DNA from: Winogradskyella sp.
GTDB lineage: Bacteria; Bacteroidota; Bacteroidia; Flavobacteriales; Flavobacteriaceae
Length of the DNA: 48,589 bases
Direction of reading: 5' to 3'
Assembly (NCBI GenBank): GCA_028383925.1
Contig: JAOEWO010000017.1
Coordinates: 1-48,589, forward strand
Positions within the stretch are counted from its first letter, which is position 1. Every line of letters begins with the position of its first letter. Both the position numbers and the translations under genes were made by a program. A model generated the notes under the pieces. That model saw only the letters and a list, made by a program, of their open reading frames with translations. It had not been told where the DNA came from and searched no databases. Shown piece after piece: positions 13,618-23,032 of the stretch.

Positions 13618-16600
13618 TTATTTTAATATAATTTTTTGGGTTATATTTTGATTAGTACTATCTGTTAATTTAATAATATATATACCAGTACTTAGGTTGG
13701 TTGTGTTAATTTTTTGTAGCCTACTATTTGTGTTTAATAGCGTGGTTATTACCAAGCGCCCTTGCAAATCGTAGAGGCGCGCAGTTGTTTTTGTTTTTAA
13801 TTCTCCTGAAATTACAACAGTTCTATCGTTTTGGTTTGTGTAAATATTTAGATTGTTTAGTGAGTTATCAACTACGCCTAAGACGTTGTTTGTAAAGTGT
13901 AAGAAGAAACGTCCTGTGCCATTTAAATCGGTGCTAGGTGTTACTACGTAATTAGCATTATTGAGTAATGTATAGATGTTAGTAACATTGTCTTCTAAAT
14001 ATACCTCTGCGTTATTTGGTAAGTTAGATGCTGTAATACTAAATGTTAGTTGTTCTCCTTGTGCTGCATTAACGCCAAGTGCAATAGTTACATTTGTGTA
14101 ATCTGTACCACCTAGAGCTTGTATGGCAAAAGGCACTCCTTGATTGTCTTGTACTAAATGCGAATACAACGCAAATGGTGCGGCAGCACCTCCAAATAAG
14201 CCAGCATCATAACCTGGGTTTAAGCCTTGGGTAGCAGCATTAGTGAAATAAAAATCGGTATTAAAACTATCATTAGGTTGAGATAACTTCAACGTGGTTT
14301 GGTACACTGTATGATCTGTACGGCCTTGTATAAAATCATCTCCACCGCTAGACACACGCATGGCAGGTGTAAAGTTTAATTGCCCTGTATTATTAGACGC
14401 GACAAAGAAACCTTGACCAGGTGCAATGTTTAAGGTGTTGTTTTGTAGGTTGTTAATAATAGTCCATTTACGCGTTGTTGTGTTATCTGTATTATCATTG
14501 TAGCCATATATTGCATTAAAACTCGGGTCTAAAACACTTTCGTCTATAGCACCACCATTAGTCGTAAGAAATGTTTGTGCGTCTATATAGCTTGGGTAAG
14601 GATTTCCTATTAAATTCCATTTATCTATGGGGGCATTGCCAAGTGCTTGAAAGTCTGTTGTTGTAACAGTGCCACTATTTACGCCACCTCTAAAGGTTAA
14701 CGTTGCGCCTGTGGTACCTGTTGTTGCTGCTCTATAACCTTTGCCAGTAGTTAACACTTGGTTATTGTCATAGTTAGTGTTTGATTGATCTGCATTACCA
14801 AAAGCATCTAAGCCTATCGAATAATTAATGTAAGACAACGTACTACTGTTATCATAAGGGCCAAATAAATATTGAGCCTCATCGCTATTTGCAGGCGAAG
14901 GGTTAGCGTAAAGATTTGTATTGTTTGGGTCTGTTGCAAAATTAAAAAAGGTTAATCCTGTAAGTGGCGACGCTACAAGGTCATTGCCACCATTGCCAGC
15001 AGTAAAATTATTTACAAAACGGTGATAGACTACATTATCAAGCGCATTACCAGCAATAGCACCATCTCGTATTAGGCTTGCGTATGCTGTAGCGTTAGAC
15101 TCTAGATTTAAGCTATTTGCAGTGAATGTAATGCCTGAAGGTATGCTTATAGCTGCAGCCGGATATACAAAAACATCATTAAGGCTTACATCTGCTGTTA
15201 ATGTGTATTCCCCATTTACAATAATGGCATTACTCAAGTTAGTGGTACTGCTAGGTTCTTCAGGTGACCAAGATCCGTTAGCATAGGTAAGACCGTTATA
15301 GAGTCCTTCTAATTTGAAATTATCAAAACCAGAATAACCATCCCCGCCATTATTTCTAACTGCAATTAAAAGGCTTATTTCGTTTACAGTATTAGGTACA
15401 TTTATAGTTAAAGTACCTTCGTTATCCTCTGGTGCACCGTTACCATCTAGTAAAAAGGATTCTCCTTGGCTAATTCCATCATAAAACACTTCATATTTAG
15501 CATCGTCATTATTAGCATTATATCCAACAACATCCCAGTCAAAGCTTAATACAACATTAGAGAAGTTAGCTATATTAATATTAGCAAAGGTAGTTGTAGC
15601 AAAACCAGTTGTGCCATTACCTTCATCATCTAAGTCATTTTCACCTAAAATATTATTTGTTAAATTGTTTTGGTTAATAGGTGATGCAGCGGTAATATCA
15701 ATAATGCCATAAAAGCCGGAGCCCCATTCATTATCAAAAAAGGGTATATCGTTGGTGTAAGTCCAGTTTGGTGCAGCACCATCAAAATTTTGAATAGCAA
15801 TTATTGTCGGGTCTGGTAATATCTCATTATCTATAATAGTTAATTCAAAGCTATCATTTGTGCCTGCAGATGCACTCGTGCCACCAGTTACATTTTGTAT
15901 GGTGAATGTTAGTGTTTCATCACCTTCTGAAAGTAAATCGTCTGTTAGTGTAATTGTTAGAGTTTCATCTGTACTAGAATTTGCAGCAAAGGTTACGGTT
16001 TGTGTTGTGTAATTATTAATGTCAGAGGCATCACCGTTTCCACCAGTTAAAACAACATCAAAACTAGTAGCATTAGCTGCATCCTCATTTGTAATTTCAA
16101 AGGTTAAATCAATAGTACCAACACTTTCTGAAACAGATGAAGCTGCAGAAGTAAATTGAACCGAGGTGTCTGCGCTAGGTGCTGAGGGTGCAATACCAAA
16201 ACCTTCATCTCCATTTGTTCCACTAGGATTTGTGTTTATAGTACTAAACCTTGTACTAGGATCTGTCCATCCATCAGTATCACCTGTAGTGATACCATTA
16301 TTTAATTCTAGATTTTGGTCCGCTGTAGATACTCCACTACCAGACCAACTAGACCCTGGATCTGAACCAGCGATTCCAAACATATCAGTTATGGTGCCAC
16401 CGTATTTAACAACTAACGCATCATTACCATTATAAGTAAATGCTTTAAGATAAAATGCACTTCCGTTAGTAAGAGTAACCGTTTCCATGTCAGAAGTTCC
16501 AATAACAAGTACTGCTTCAGATGCTAATGTTCCGGTATTTAAAGTAAAATCGATGCTTGGTGTTCCGCCGTTATTTCCTTTTTCTATAACAAGGTTGTTA

Positions 16601-16752
16601 GTGCTAAAGTCTAAGGTAGAACCCGTGTTGTTCCAAATCTCTATCCCTTTAGGTGTGGTCCCAGAATTAGTCTCGACATACTGGCTAATAATCTGTCCAA
16701 ACCCCAAGCTTGTAAATAAAATTGCAACTAAAAATACGTAAAATTGTCTCAT
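13618..16752 (-). CDS. T9SS-sorted multidomain surface protein (lamin-tail, Calx-beta)
   Basis: A 1044-residue secreted protein. Signal peptide 1-19 (ends LGFGQ). A lamin-tail-like domain covers about 20-145, a Calx-beta domain about 195-310 (ending in ELTIIDNE), and a beta-sandwich of jelly-roll type about 315-530 (IQNFDGAAPNWTYTN start). A long region of about 540-960 follows, with GKGYRAATTG, WNLIGNPYPSYID and APGQGFFVASNN. The C-terminus, LYDLQGRLV through STGIYIIKL, is a type A T9SS sorting domain. It would be exported through the outer membrane and anchored or released. The 540-1044 part is shared with the endonuclease I protein at 17257-20520. No catalytic domain was recognised; an adhesin or matrix protein is possible. 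A -7 box lies at 16809-16816. Confidence 0.85.
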   Translation of the reverse strand: MRQFYVFLVAILFTSLGFGQIISQYVETNSGTTPKGIEIWNNTGSTLDFSTNNLVIEKGNNGGTPSIDFTLNTGTLASEAVLVIGTSDMETVTLTNGSAFYLKAFTYNGNDALVVKYGGTITDMFGIAGSDPGSSWSGSGVSTADQNLELNNGITTGDTDGWTDPSTRFSTINTNPSGTNGDEGFGIAPSAPSADTSVQFTSAASSVSESVGTIDLTFEITNEDAANATSFDVVLTGGNGDASDINNYTTQTVTFAANSSTDETLTITLTDDLLSEGDETLTFTIQNVTGGTSASAGTNDSFELTIIDNEILPDPTIIAIQNFDGAAPNWTYTNDIPFFDNEWGSGFYGIIDITAASPINQNNLTNNILGENDLDDEGNGTTGFATTTFANINIANFSNVVLSFDWDVVGYNANNDDAKYEVFYDGISQGESFLLDGNGAPEDNEGTLTINVPNTVNEISLLIAVRNNGGDGYSGFDNFKLEGLYNGLTYANGSWSPEEPSSTTNLSNAIIVNGEYTLTADVSLNDVFVYPAAAISIPSGITFTANSLNLESNATAYASLIRDGAIAGNALDNVVYHRFVNNFTAGNGGNDLVASPLTGLTFFNFATDPNNTNLYANPSPANSDEAQYLFGPYDNSSTLSYINYSIGLDAFGNADQSNTNYDNNQVLTTGKGYRAATTGTTGATLTFRGGVNSGTVTTTDFQALGNAPIDKWNLIGNPYPSYIDAQTFLTTNGGAIDESVLDPSFNAIYGYNDNTDNTTTRKWTIINNLQNNTLNIAPGQGFFVASNNTGQLNFTPAMRVSSGGDDFIQGRTDHTVYQTTLKLSQPNDSFNTDFYFTNAATQGLNPGYDAGLFGGAAAPFALYSHLVQDNQGVPFAIQALGGTDYTNVTIALGVNAAQGEQLTFSITASNLPNNAEVYLEDNVTNIYTLLNNANYVVTPSTDLNGTGRFFLHFTNNVLGVVDNSLNNLNIYTNQNDRTVVISGELKTKTTARLYDLQGRLVITTLLNTNSRLQKINTTNLSTGIYIIKLTDSTNQNITQKIILK

Positions 16753-16808
16753 CTTTCTCTATGCTATTAAGTAGCAGTAGGTTTGTTTAAAGAGTAGTCT
16801 TGGGATTA

Positions 16809-16816
16809 CAAATATA
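16809..16816 (-). promoter_or_regulatory. Putative -7 box for the first T9SS gene
   Basis: The minus strand reads TATATTTG, a perfect TAnnTTTG, 57 bases upstream of the ATG at 16752. No clear -33 partner was found. Confidence 0.4.
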
Positions 16817-17171
16817 ATAAAATATAGTATACGTGTTTTCTTTTCAATATTAAGAACGTATTACTAATTGTTTGTCATTATGTTAATTAGTTAAAAGGGT
16901 GCGTTTAAATTTACGACTTCTTTTAGAGACTAAGCTTTGTTACTGCTTTGTATGGTGTTGCTATTGAATAATTAAATACATTAATAACAATACTCGTTTT
17001 TTTATAATGTGTTATCATTGTATTGGTATTCTAAGGCCAAGATATTTTACTATTAAAATAATAGTTGAAGGTGCGAGTTAAATTTTAAATAAGAATTTGT
17101 GTCTATACATCTCATATATAAAGAGCACTAAAATAGCCTATTCATTAATCTATATAATTTTTTTAAAAAAA

Positions 17172-17199
17172 AGACCAGAACACATGTATGTTCTGGTCT
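17172..17199 (-). terminator. Rho-independent terminator of the endonuclease I gene
   Basis: AGACCAGAACA (17172-17182) and TGTTCTGGTCT (17189-17199) are perfect 11-base arms around a 6-base loop. On the minus strand the stem is followed by a run of about eight T. It lies 57 bases after the stop. Confidence 0.85.
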
Positions 17200-17256
17200 A
17201 ATTATTTTACTAAAATTGTCAACCTAATTTTGATAGACTTTATTTGACGTTTTCAA

Positions 17257-20200
17257 TTATTGTATAACTACTTTTTTAGACGTCTCTTGTACACCATTAC
17301 TCAATCTTACAACGTAGATACCTTTAGAAAAAGTTGAGGCATCTATTTGGTTAATTAAGTTGTTGCTGTCTAATATAGAAGAATGTACTAGGCGTCCTTG
17401 TAGGTCATATACTTTTGCATTAGTGTCTTCCTTTAGTACACCATGTATATAGATCATTTTTGGTGTCTCTTTAGTATAGATTTTAATACGTTCAAAAACG
17501 GCATCGTTATTAGATAAGGCTTGTTCTTCAAGTCTAATATAGAACCTGCCTGTGCCAGAAATATCTAATATTGGATTGATTATATAATCAGACGTGTTTA
17601 AAAGTGTTGTTGTATTATTTGTGGTATCCTCTAAATACACATTAATAGTACTTGGTAGTGTTGTATCTGTTATACTAAACGTAAGTTGTTCTCCTGCATT
17701 GGCATTAACACCTAATGGAATGGTGATGTCAACTAAGTCTAACGCGTTTAGAGCTTGTAAAGCAATAGGAACTCCTGTATTATCTTGTACTAAATTAGAA
17801 TACAAAGCAAAGCTAGGTGCAATGCCTCCCCAGAGTTTGGCGTCATAACCATGATCTAAGCCAACGGTAGCATTAGTATTAAAGTAGAATTCTGTAGTGT
17901 AGCTCTTGTTGACAGTACTGATATTTAGCTTTAAAAAAGTTAATGCCTCATTAGTGTTTCGTCCTGTAATAAAATCATCAGTATTACCAGTTGTTCTCAT
18001 AGCTGGCGTAAACTCTAGGTTATAAGCACTAACAGCATTACCATCTGCAGCCACAAAGAAGCCTTGGCCTGGGGCAAGACGTCTTGAGCCTACATTGGCT
18101 AGTGTAATAACATCCCAGCCATCAGCCACATTACCGTCGTAACCATAAATACCTGAAGCCCCTTCTAGAATGTCTAAATTGGTAACACCAGAAGCTACTT
18201 CATGGCTTAAAAAAGCCGATAGGTCCACATAGGAAGGGTAAGGATTACCAATAAGATTCCAATCGGCAAACGCAGTGCCGGAGTCTTGTATATCTATGGC
18301 AATAGTACCCGTCTCTACTGTACCGGAAAAAGCAAGTGTACCACCACCGCTAGTGGCAGCGCGGTAACCCGTACCTGCTGTTATAACCGTATTGGCATTA
18401 TCAACAATATTGTAATTGGTGTAGTTACCCGTTGTTTTATCAAAGGGGGCAAAGGCCCGTAAATTCCCAGAGGCTAAAAGATTAGCGTTGGCAGCATCAT
18501 TGGCAAAAGCACCAAAGGTCTGCCCGCTGAGTGGTGCAGTGATTAGGTCATTGTCGTTGTTGTTACCATCATTGGTATAGGCATTGACGCTGCGGTTGTA
18601 ATTGATGATTCCAACTGTATTTATAGTATTAGATATAAGACTAGAATAGGAATTACTCGTTGAATTTAAAACGATTATGCCATTATTCTCAAGGCTGTTT
18701 GTTGTTAAGCCAATGCCAGGATGTATTGTGAGGTGCGATCCTAGCTCCAATTCTAAGCTGTTTATAATGGCATTATTGGCTATTGTTACAATTTCACTAG
18801 CTCTTACCAATACATGTTTAGCTCCTGTAGATTCTGTAGGTTCTGTATTCCAAGCATTATTAGAATACACGAGCCAATCGATTATTTGCTGATTACCATT
18901 ACTACCCGGTGAGCCAAAATCTGTGGTGATATTCTCTGAAATGTTCGCTGTAGTCCATAAACTAGCATCATTATTATTTTCTAAGGTACTACCAATGTAC
19001 ACCATTGCAGCTCCTGTGGGATTTGGCCAATTCGCGCCACCATCGTATTCTATTCTGTCTACTTCAGTATTGTTAGCGTCTGTTATTATGAGTTCATCGT
19101 CACCGTTTGCTAAATTTATACCAGAATAGACATAGTTAACAAAAACACCTCCATTAAGAGATGTATTATCGTTTTTTCCTAAGACGATAAAACTTTCGGT
19201 AGGGATAATTAAATCACTTGTAATCGTATGCGAATCTGCATTATTATCACTTATGGTCCAACCATTTAAATTTACAGGGTATAATTCGTTATTGTAAATT
19301 TCAAAATACTCACCAACATCATCTCCGACGGCACTCGGGTTTTGCATTACTTCTGTAATAAGGATATGGGGAATTGCAGGAATTTCATCATCATTAATTA
19401 CAATACGATGTTCAAATACATTTAAAATAGCACTTCCAATACTTACAGATACCGTTAGTATTAGGGTTTCATTGTCAGTATCTGCATCATCATTAATTGT
19501 AACTGATATATTTTGTGTACCATTACTATTAAAAGAAAGATTTGTCGTATTTAAGAGAAAGTCTTCGGCCTCTGCGGTAGATGCATCGTCTATAGTTACA
19601 TAAATTGTTACTGGTGCCTCGTAATTTGTAAAGTTTATCGGTATTAAAGTATTAAAACTTGTATTAGTTTCTGTAACTGCAGATGTATTCGTTATGAATC
19701 CAACACTTGGGCCTTGAGTATTTCCCCAAGTATCTGTAACGCCTGCAGGGCCACCCCAAATAATCGTAGCCAGGTAAGGATTGTCTATAAAAGGGTTGCG
19801 GTTGCCTTGATATCCATAAATAATTTCGTTTCTATTAATCTCGTAGGCTGATACAGGATCATCCTTATTCCACTCTAAAAAAATATCTGGGATATTAGCA
19901 TTGTAGCTTTTAGGGCCATACCCAACCTCATTTGCAAGGCACTGGCTAGGATAGCGTGTGTACATATACATAATAATGCGGGCTACATCGCCTTTGTATT
20001 CATCACCAGGATAAAATCCGTTTGTTGTTAAACCAGCATTACCGCTTCCTTCCTCGTATACATTATTGTTTCTGGTAGAATTCATTTGAGTATCCGCAGC
20101 ACGCAGGTTGTGTAGATCTGTACCTGAGCCGGCGCTATCGGTTTCTAGAGCAGGTGCGGCCAAAGATTTAGGGTACACATGCTCGCGGTTCCAGTAGCCG

Positions 20201-20520
20201 TTACAATTGCCATTAAAATTGCAAATCAAACTTTTATCCCTAAGTCGATCAGTTACGGGGTTATTGTCATTATCATCATAGCCATACAGTAATAGCACAT
20301 TTGTAGTAGTGATTACATCGGATTCTTGAAGTATATCCCAAGTATCGGTGCTACTAGAGCTGTATGGGAATGCCGTTTGTACTGAAATTAGAGCGGTAAG
20401 ATCGTCTTTCACAGACGCACCTGTTTGGTTAAAGTCTATGCTATTATAGTATTCTGGTATTTGTGCCAGAAGCACATTGACCAGAAATAGAAAAAGTATA
20501 CTTAGCGCTTTACTTTTCAT
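17257..20520 (-). CDS. T9SS-sorted extracellular endonuclease I
   Basis: A 1087-residue secreted protein. Signal peptide 1-19 (ends VLLAQ). The endonuclease I domain (PF04231 type) covers about 20-260: NREHVYPKSL gives the catalytic His and metal-site residues, with DLHNLRAAD and NNNVYEEG after it. A Calx-beta domain lies at about 270-385, a lamin-tail domain at about 387-510 (HILITEVMQNPSAVGDD start), then the same long module as in the neighbouring protein (GTGYRAATSG, WNLIGNPYPSYVD, APGQGFFVAADG). The C-terminus, VYDLQGRLV to FSKGIYVVRL, is a T9SS sorting domain. It would digest extracellular DNA for phosphate, nucleosides or biofilm turnover. It has its own terminator. Confidence 0.92.
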   Translation of the reverse strand: MKSKALSILFLFLVNVLLAQIPEYYNSIDFNQTGASVKDDLTALISVQTAFPYSSSSTDTWDILQESDVITTTNVLLLYGYDDNDNNPVTDRLRDKSLICNFNGNCNGYWNREHVYPKSLAAPALETDSAGSGTDLHNLRAADTQMNSTRNNNVYEEGSGNAGLTTNGFYPGDEYKGDVARIIMYMYTRYPSQCLANEVGYGPKSYNANIPDIFLEWNKDDPVSAYEINRNEIIYGYQGNRNPFIDNPYLATIIWGGPAGVTDTWGNTQGPSVGFITNTSAVTETNTSFNTLIPINFTNYEAPVTIYVTIDDASTAEAEDFLLNTTNLSFNSNGTQNISVTINDDADTDNETLILTVSVSIGSAILNVFEHRIVINDDEIPAIPHILITEVMQNPSAVGDDVGEYFEIYNNELYPVNLNGWTISDNNADSHTITSDLIIPTESFIVLGKNDNTSLNGGVFVNYVYSGINLANGDDELIITDANNTEVDRIEYDGGANWPNPTGAAMVYIGSTLENNNDASLWTTANISENITTDFGSPGSNGNQQIIDWLVYSNNAWNTEPTESTGAKHVLVRASEIVTIANNAIINSLELELGSHLTIHPGIGLTTNSLENNGIIVLNSTSNSYSSLISNTINTVGIINYNRSVNAYTNDGNNNDNDLITAPLSGQTFGAFANDAANANLLASGNLRAFAPFDKTTGNYTNYNIVDNANTVITAGTGYRAATSGGGTLAFSGTVETGTIAIDIQDSGTAFADWNLIGNPYPSYVDLSAFLSHEVASGVTNLDILEGASGIYGYDGNVADGWDVITLANVGSRRLAPGQGFFVAADGNAVSAYNLEFTPAMRTTGNTDDFITGRNTNEALTFLKLNISTVNKSYTTEFYFNTNATVGLDHGYDAKLWGGIAPSFALYSNLVQDNTGVPIALQALNALDLVDITIPLGVNANAGEQLTFSITDTTLPSTINVYLEDTTNNTTTLLNTSDYIINPILDISGTGRFYIRLEEQALSNNDAVFERIKIYTKETPKMIYIHGVLKEDTNAKVYDLQGRLVHSSILDSNNLINQIDASTFSKGIYVVRLSNGVQETSKKVVIQ

Positions 20521-20882
20521 AGATGTAGGTTAGTATTTTAAACAATTTGGGTTGTTTCGATCAGCTAAGATAAGAAAATATTAAATCTCAATATTTTATA
20601 TTGTAGTCATACTCCGATAGAACCTATGATTGGATTGATAATTTTCTTTTTCTAGATGAGGGTCAATTTATGTACTTTAAGGTTAAAATATATTTAAAAA
20701 ACTGATAATCAAACAAATAAATATATAATAACGAAAATTTTCGTTAAAAACTTGTTGACAACGTTCATTAAATTTCCTTTTAACTACAAAGATTTACACT
20801 TTTCTTTGTAAGTGTTGTGAAGGCGCTGATTTGCAGCGTACTGCAACAAAAACTTTTTTTTAATTTAAATTTTTAAATGCCC
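20521..20882. other. Divergent intergenic region with two palindromes
   Basis: It separates the minus-strand endonuclease I gene from the plus-strand HU gene. TAACGAAAATTTTCGTTA (20729-20746) is a perfect 18-base palindrome. TACAAAGA (20785-20792) and TCTTTGTA (20803-20810) are inverted arms with a 10-base spacer. TTGTTGACAACG lies between them. They may be operators or HU binding sites; promoters could not be placed securely. Confidence 0.5.
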
Positions 20883-21266
20883 ATGGCAGTGAAATTTAAG
20901 GCGCAAGCCAAACGAAACCCTCAGGATGTTACATTACCTGAGAAGTACTACGCAGCAGCGATAGCTGACGGCGAAGTAGATTTAGACATGCTCGCAGAGC
21001 AAATTGCGTACGAGTGTACGGTAACCGAATCGGATTGTTATGCCGTGTTGCTCTCATTAGAGCGTAACATTATTAGGTCTTTAAATGCGGGTCGTATTGT
21101 AAAACTTGGACGTTTAGGTAATTTTCAGGTTGGTCTTAGCTCAGAGGGGGTAGACACTGAAGCGGAAGTTAATGCCAGTTTAATTACAAAATCGCGTATT
21201 TTGTTTAGACCTGGCAGACGTTTACGTCAGTTACTCATAACCCTAAGCTACAGAAGAGCGAGTTAG
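20883..21266 (+). CDS. HU-family (HU-HIG type) DNA-binding protein
   Basis: A 127-residue nucleoid-associated protein of the Bacteroidetes HU branch. The start AVKFKAQAKRNPQDVTLPEKYYA, with the conserved KFK...RNP and YYA, fits the HU-HIG family. The DNA-binding core includes VKLGRLGNFQVGL and SEGVDTEAEVNASLI, and KSRILFRPGRRLRQLL closes the fold. ATG at 20883 is preferred to that at 20877, since family members begin MAVKFK-like. It binds DNA as a dimer. The gene stands alone behind palindromes, and its 3' end and terminator region are repeated twice further on (21867 and 23199). Confidence 0.88.
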   Translation: MAVKFKAQAKRNPQDVTLPEKYYAAAIADGEVDLDMLAEQIAYECTVTESDCYAVLLSLERNIIRSLNAGRIVKLGRLGNFQVGLSSEGVDTEAEVNASLITKSRILFRPGRRLRQLLITLSYRRAS

Positions 21267-21318
21267 GATCCGTTTTTTGTTTAGCCTAGAGCTATCTTGG
21301 CCTTGAGTGTTTCTTACC
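21258..21318 (+). repeat. HU gene 3'-end motif, copy 1 of 3
   Basis: Sixty-one bases running from GCGAGTTAGGATCC (which includes the HU stop codon) through AGCTATCTTGGCC to GTTTCTTACC. Closely related copies occur at 21867-21927 and 23199-23258 without any HU coding sequence in front. Confidence 0.75.
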
Positions 21319-21336
21319 ACTCAGGGCCTTTTTTTT
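21299..21336 (+). terminator. Terminator of the HU gene
   Basis: GGCCTTGAGTG (21299-21309) pairs with CACTCAGGGCC (21318-21328) over 11 bases with one G-T wobble and an 8-base loop, followed directly by a run of eight T. The downstream repeat copies keep the left arm but have lost the right arm. Confidence 0.85.
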
Positions 21337-21424
21337 ACAACACACTAGTTATTCCAGCAAAGCGTAACGCTGATGCGTCTCACGTTAACACCCACACCAA
21401 AAAAAAGTTGCGCAACGGCCCTTT

Positions 21425-21513
21425 AAAAGTACAGCACCTTCCACACCAAAGTTCAGCATCTCTATACTAAAAGTTCCGCGTCTTTTGTCGCAAAGGCCAG
21501 CACCTTTTAGATG
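21425..21513 (+). repeat. Degenerate tandem units of 21-23 bases
   Basis: Four neighbouring units begin AAAAGTACAGCACCTT (21425), AAAGTTCAGCATCTC (21448), AAAAGTTCCGCGTCTT (21469) and AAAGGCCAGCACCTTTT (21492). The consensus start is AAAGTTCAGCACCTT. Spacing is 23, 21 and 23 bases. No spacer/repeat division as in CRISPR is present. Confidence 0.45.
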
Positions 21514-21701
21514 TATACCATGGCCAGTGTTCGGTAAAAGCATGATTTATAGGTTTCGGCCTGAGCTTATTTTACATAAAAAATGAACGGAAACGAAGGA
21601 TTACCCAAATATATTGAAACACAAAGCCTATTGGCTCCATTGTTTTTTACGCTATTTTTTAAACGCTTATCGTGTTACAAAAGCTTTGTTTTTGTGTTGA
21701 A

Positions 21702-22209
21702 GCGATAAAAATTTTTAGTAAAATTAATTTAAGCCTTGATTTTTTAATCTTTTTTGATCAATGTAAAACGTATTGCATAGTAGACGAAGCTTCCTTATTG
21801 CTTAATAAAAACACCAAGTTGTCCTAGCGATAGCAATCTCAAAAAACCATAAAAAAAGCCTAAAAAGCGAGTTAGGATCCCTGTTTTTTTAGGCTAAAGC
21901 TATCTTGGCCTTGAGCGTTTCTTACCCGAACAAATCGATAGATTACGCTGCAAAAATACAATTTTTTTTTAATGCTATGCGTATGTTGTATTACAGCTAT
22001 TTGTTTAAAACGTTTTTTATCACTACAATACGTGGTGCTCAGTTGATATGCGTTGCTAATAACTTGGTAAATAAAAGCTACAATTTATGATGTCATTGTA
22101 TGAGGCATTTCTAAATTTTAGTGGCTTTACGGTTAAGCGTTTTTTTTAATTTTGAAGTTTAAAAGAACTGTTCTCCATATAAATTCCTCTTATTTTTAAG
22201 CGTTAAATT
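21702..22209 (+). repeat. Long diverged direct repeat, copy A
   Basis: About 508 bases, roughly 90 percent identical by eye to 23033-23538. It starts near GCGATAAAAATTTTTAG and ends near TTTTTAAGCGTTAAATT. It contains an HU 3'-end motif (21867-21927) and a hairpin, AGCCTAAAAA (21857-21866) with TTTTTAGGCT (21886-21895). Many short indels lie in homopolymers, so no common reading frame is kept, which argues against coding. Confidence 0.8.
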
Positions 22210-22390
22210 ATAACTATTGAGGCGTGTGTAATCTCTTTTTAAGGTGTTTTATGTTAAAAAAAAAGGTATAAAAAAAGCTCAAAAATGACCAACGGCTAGT
22301 TACGTGTTATTCTTTTTTGAACATAGTTGGTACAAGTCTTGTTCTGTCAATTAGAACAGATTTATATAAAACTTAATATGTTTTTGGTTT

Positions 22391-22605
22391 TTACTGTTAA
22401 AAGATGTTTTGATTTTGAAGTCTAAAACAGCGGTTCTCGATACAAATTCCAAGCATTTTCAATCGTAAAATTTACGCGGACTGATGTTTTTTTTTCTTTA
22501 GATGGTGTAGAACTTGTAAAAAGCTACCTAACAGCATAGATATTTTTTTTAGTCACTCATTGAGAATGACGCGTGTTTTTTTTTGAAAATTTATCTTTTT
22601 GGCTA
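22391..22605 (+). repeat. Partial repeat, copy C
   Basis: About 215 bases similar to the 3' part of copy B (23456-23672). Shared landmarks are TTTTGAAGTCTAAAA, CTTTAGATGGTGTAGAAC and AGCATAGA. It begins within the sequence type that closes copy A and runs past it. Confidence 0.7.
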
Positions 22606-23032
22606 GTAAAATCTATCTAAATATAAATTGAACTCAGGTTCTAGAAGCATACTTAAAGAACACTTATTAAATATAAATTTAGAACAAATCAAAATTTGCT
22701 GTGTAATGCTTTACATATGATATGATATGGTATTCAGAAAGGATGTTTTATTCTATAATCGGCTGTATTTCTATGTGTAAAATACTAGTCCATCGTTTTT
22801 TACACATATATTTGCAAACAATTTTAAATTAAGACCTTTTTATTAGGTTTTGGTAGACTAAGTGTGTCCTAAATACAAGATAAAATGGGACTTACAACAG
22901 CGAAGCTTTGTAAAAAAATCAAATCTTTTCAAGATATAAACAAATAATAAGTCTTGTGGAACATATTGTACTCTGCATGCTGTATTAGGTTTGACAAGTT
23001 CTTTAAAAAAAATAGGTTTTGTACGTCTGGTT

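Larger units (their letters stand above)
16753..17256. other. Intergenic region between the two T9SS genes
   Basis: About 500 bases without a recognised gene. It holds the -7 box of the downstream gene (16809-16816) and the terminator of the upstream gene (17172-17199). The middle is AT-rich with no obvious repeat. Confidence 0.6.

Noticed and set aside
16166..19129. Several plus-strand open frames of 68-89 codons opposite the two T9SS genes
   Set aside because: They are antisense to long, well-supported genes and show no domain features.
21425..21513. CRISPR array
   Set aside because: Units are degenerate and directly adjacent, with no unique spacers and no cas genes.
21905..22090. Open frame of 61 codons in repeat copy A
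   Set aside because: The equivalent frame in copy B is broken by homopolymer indels, so there is no sign of selection for a protein.
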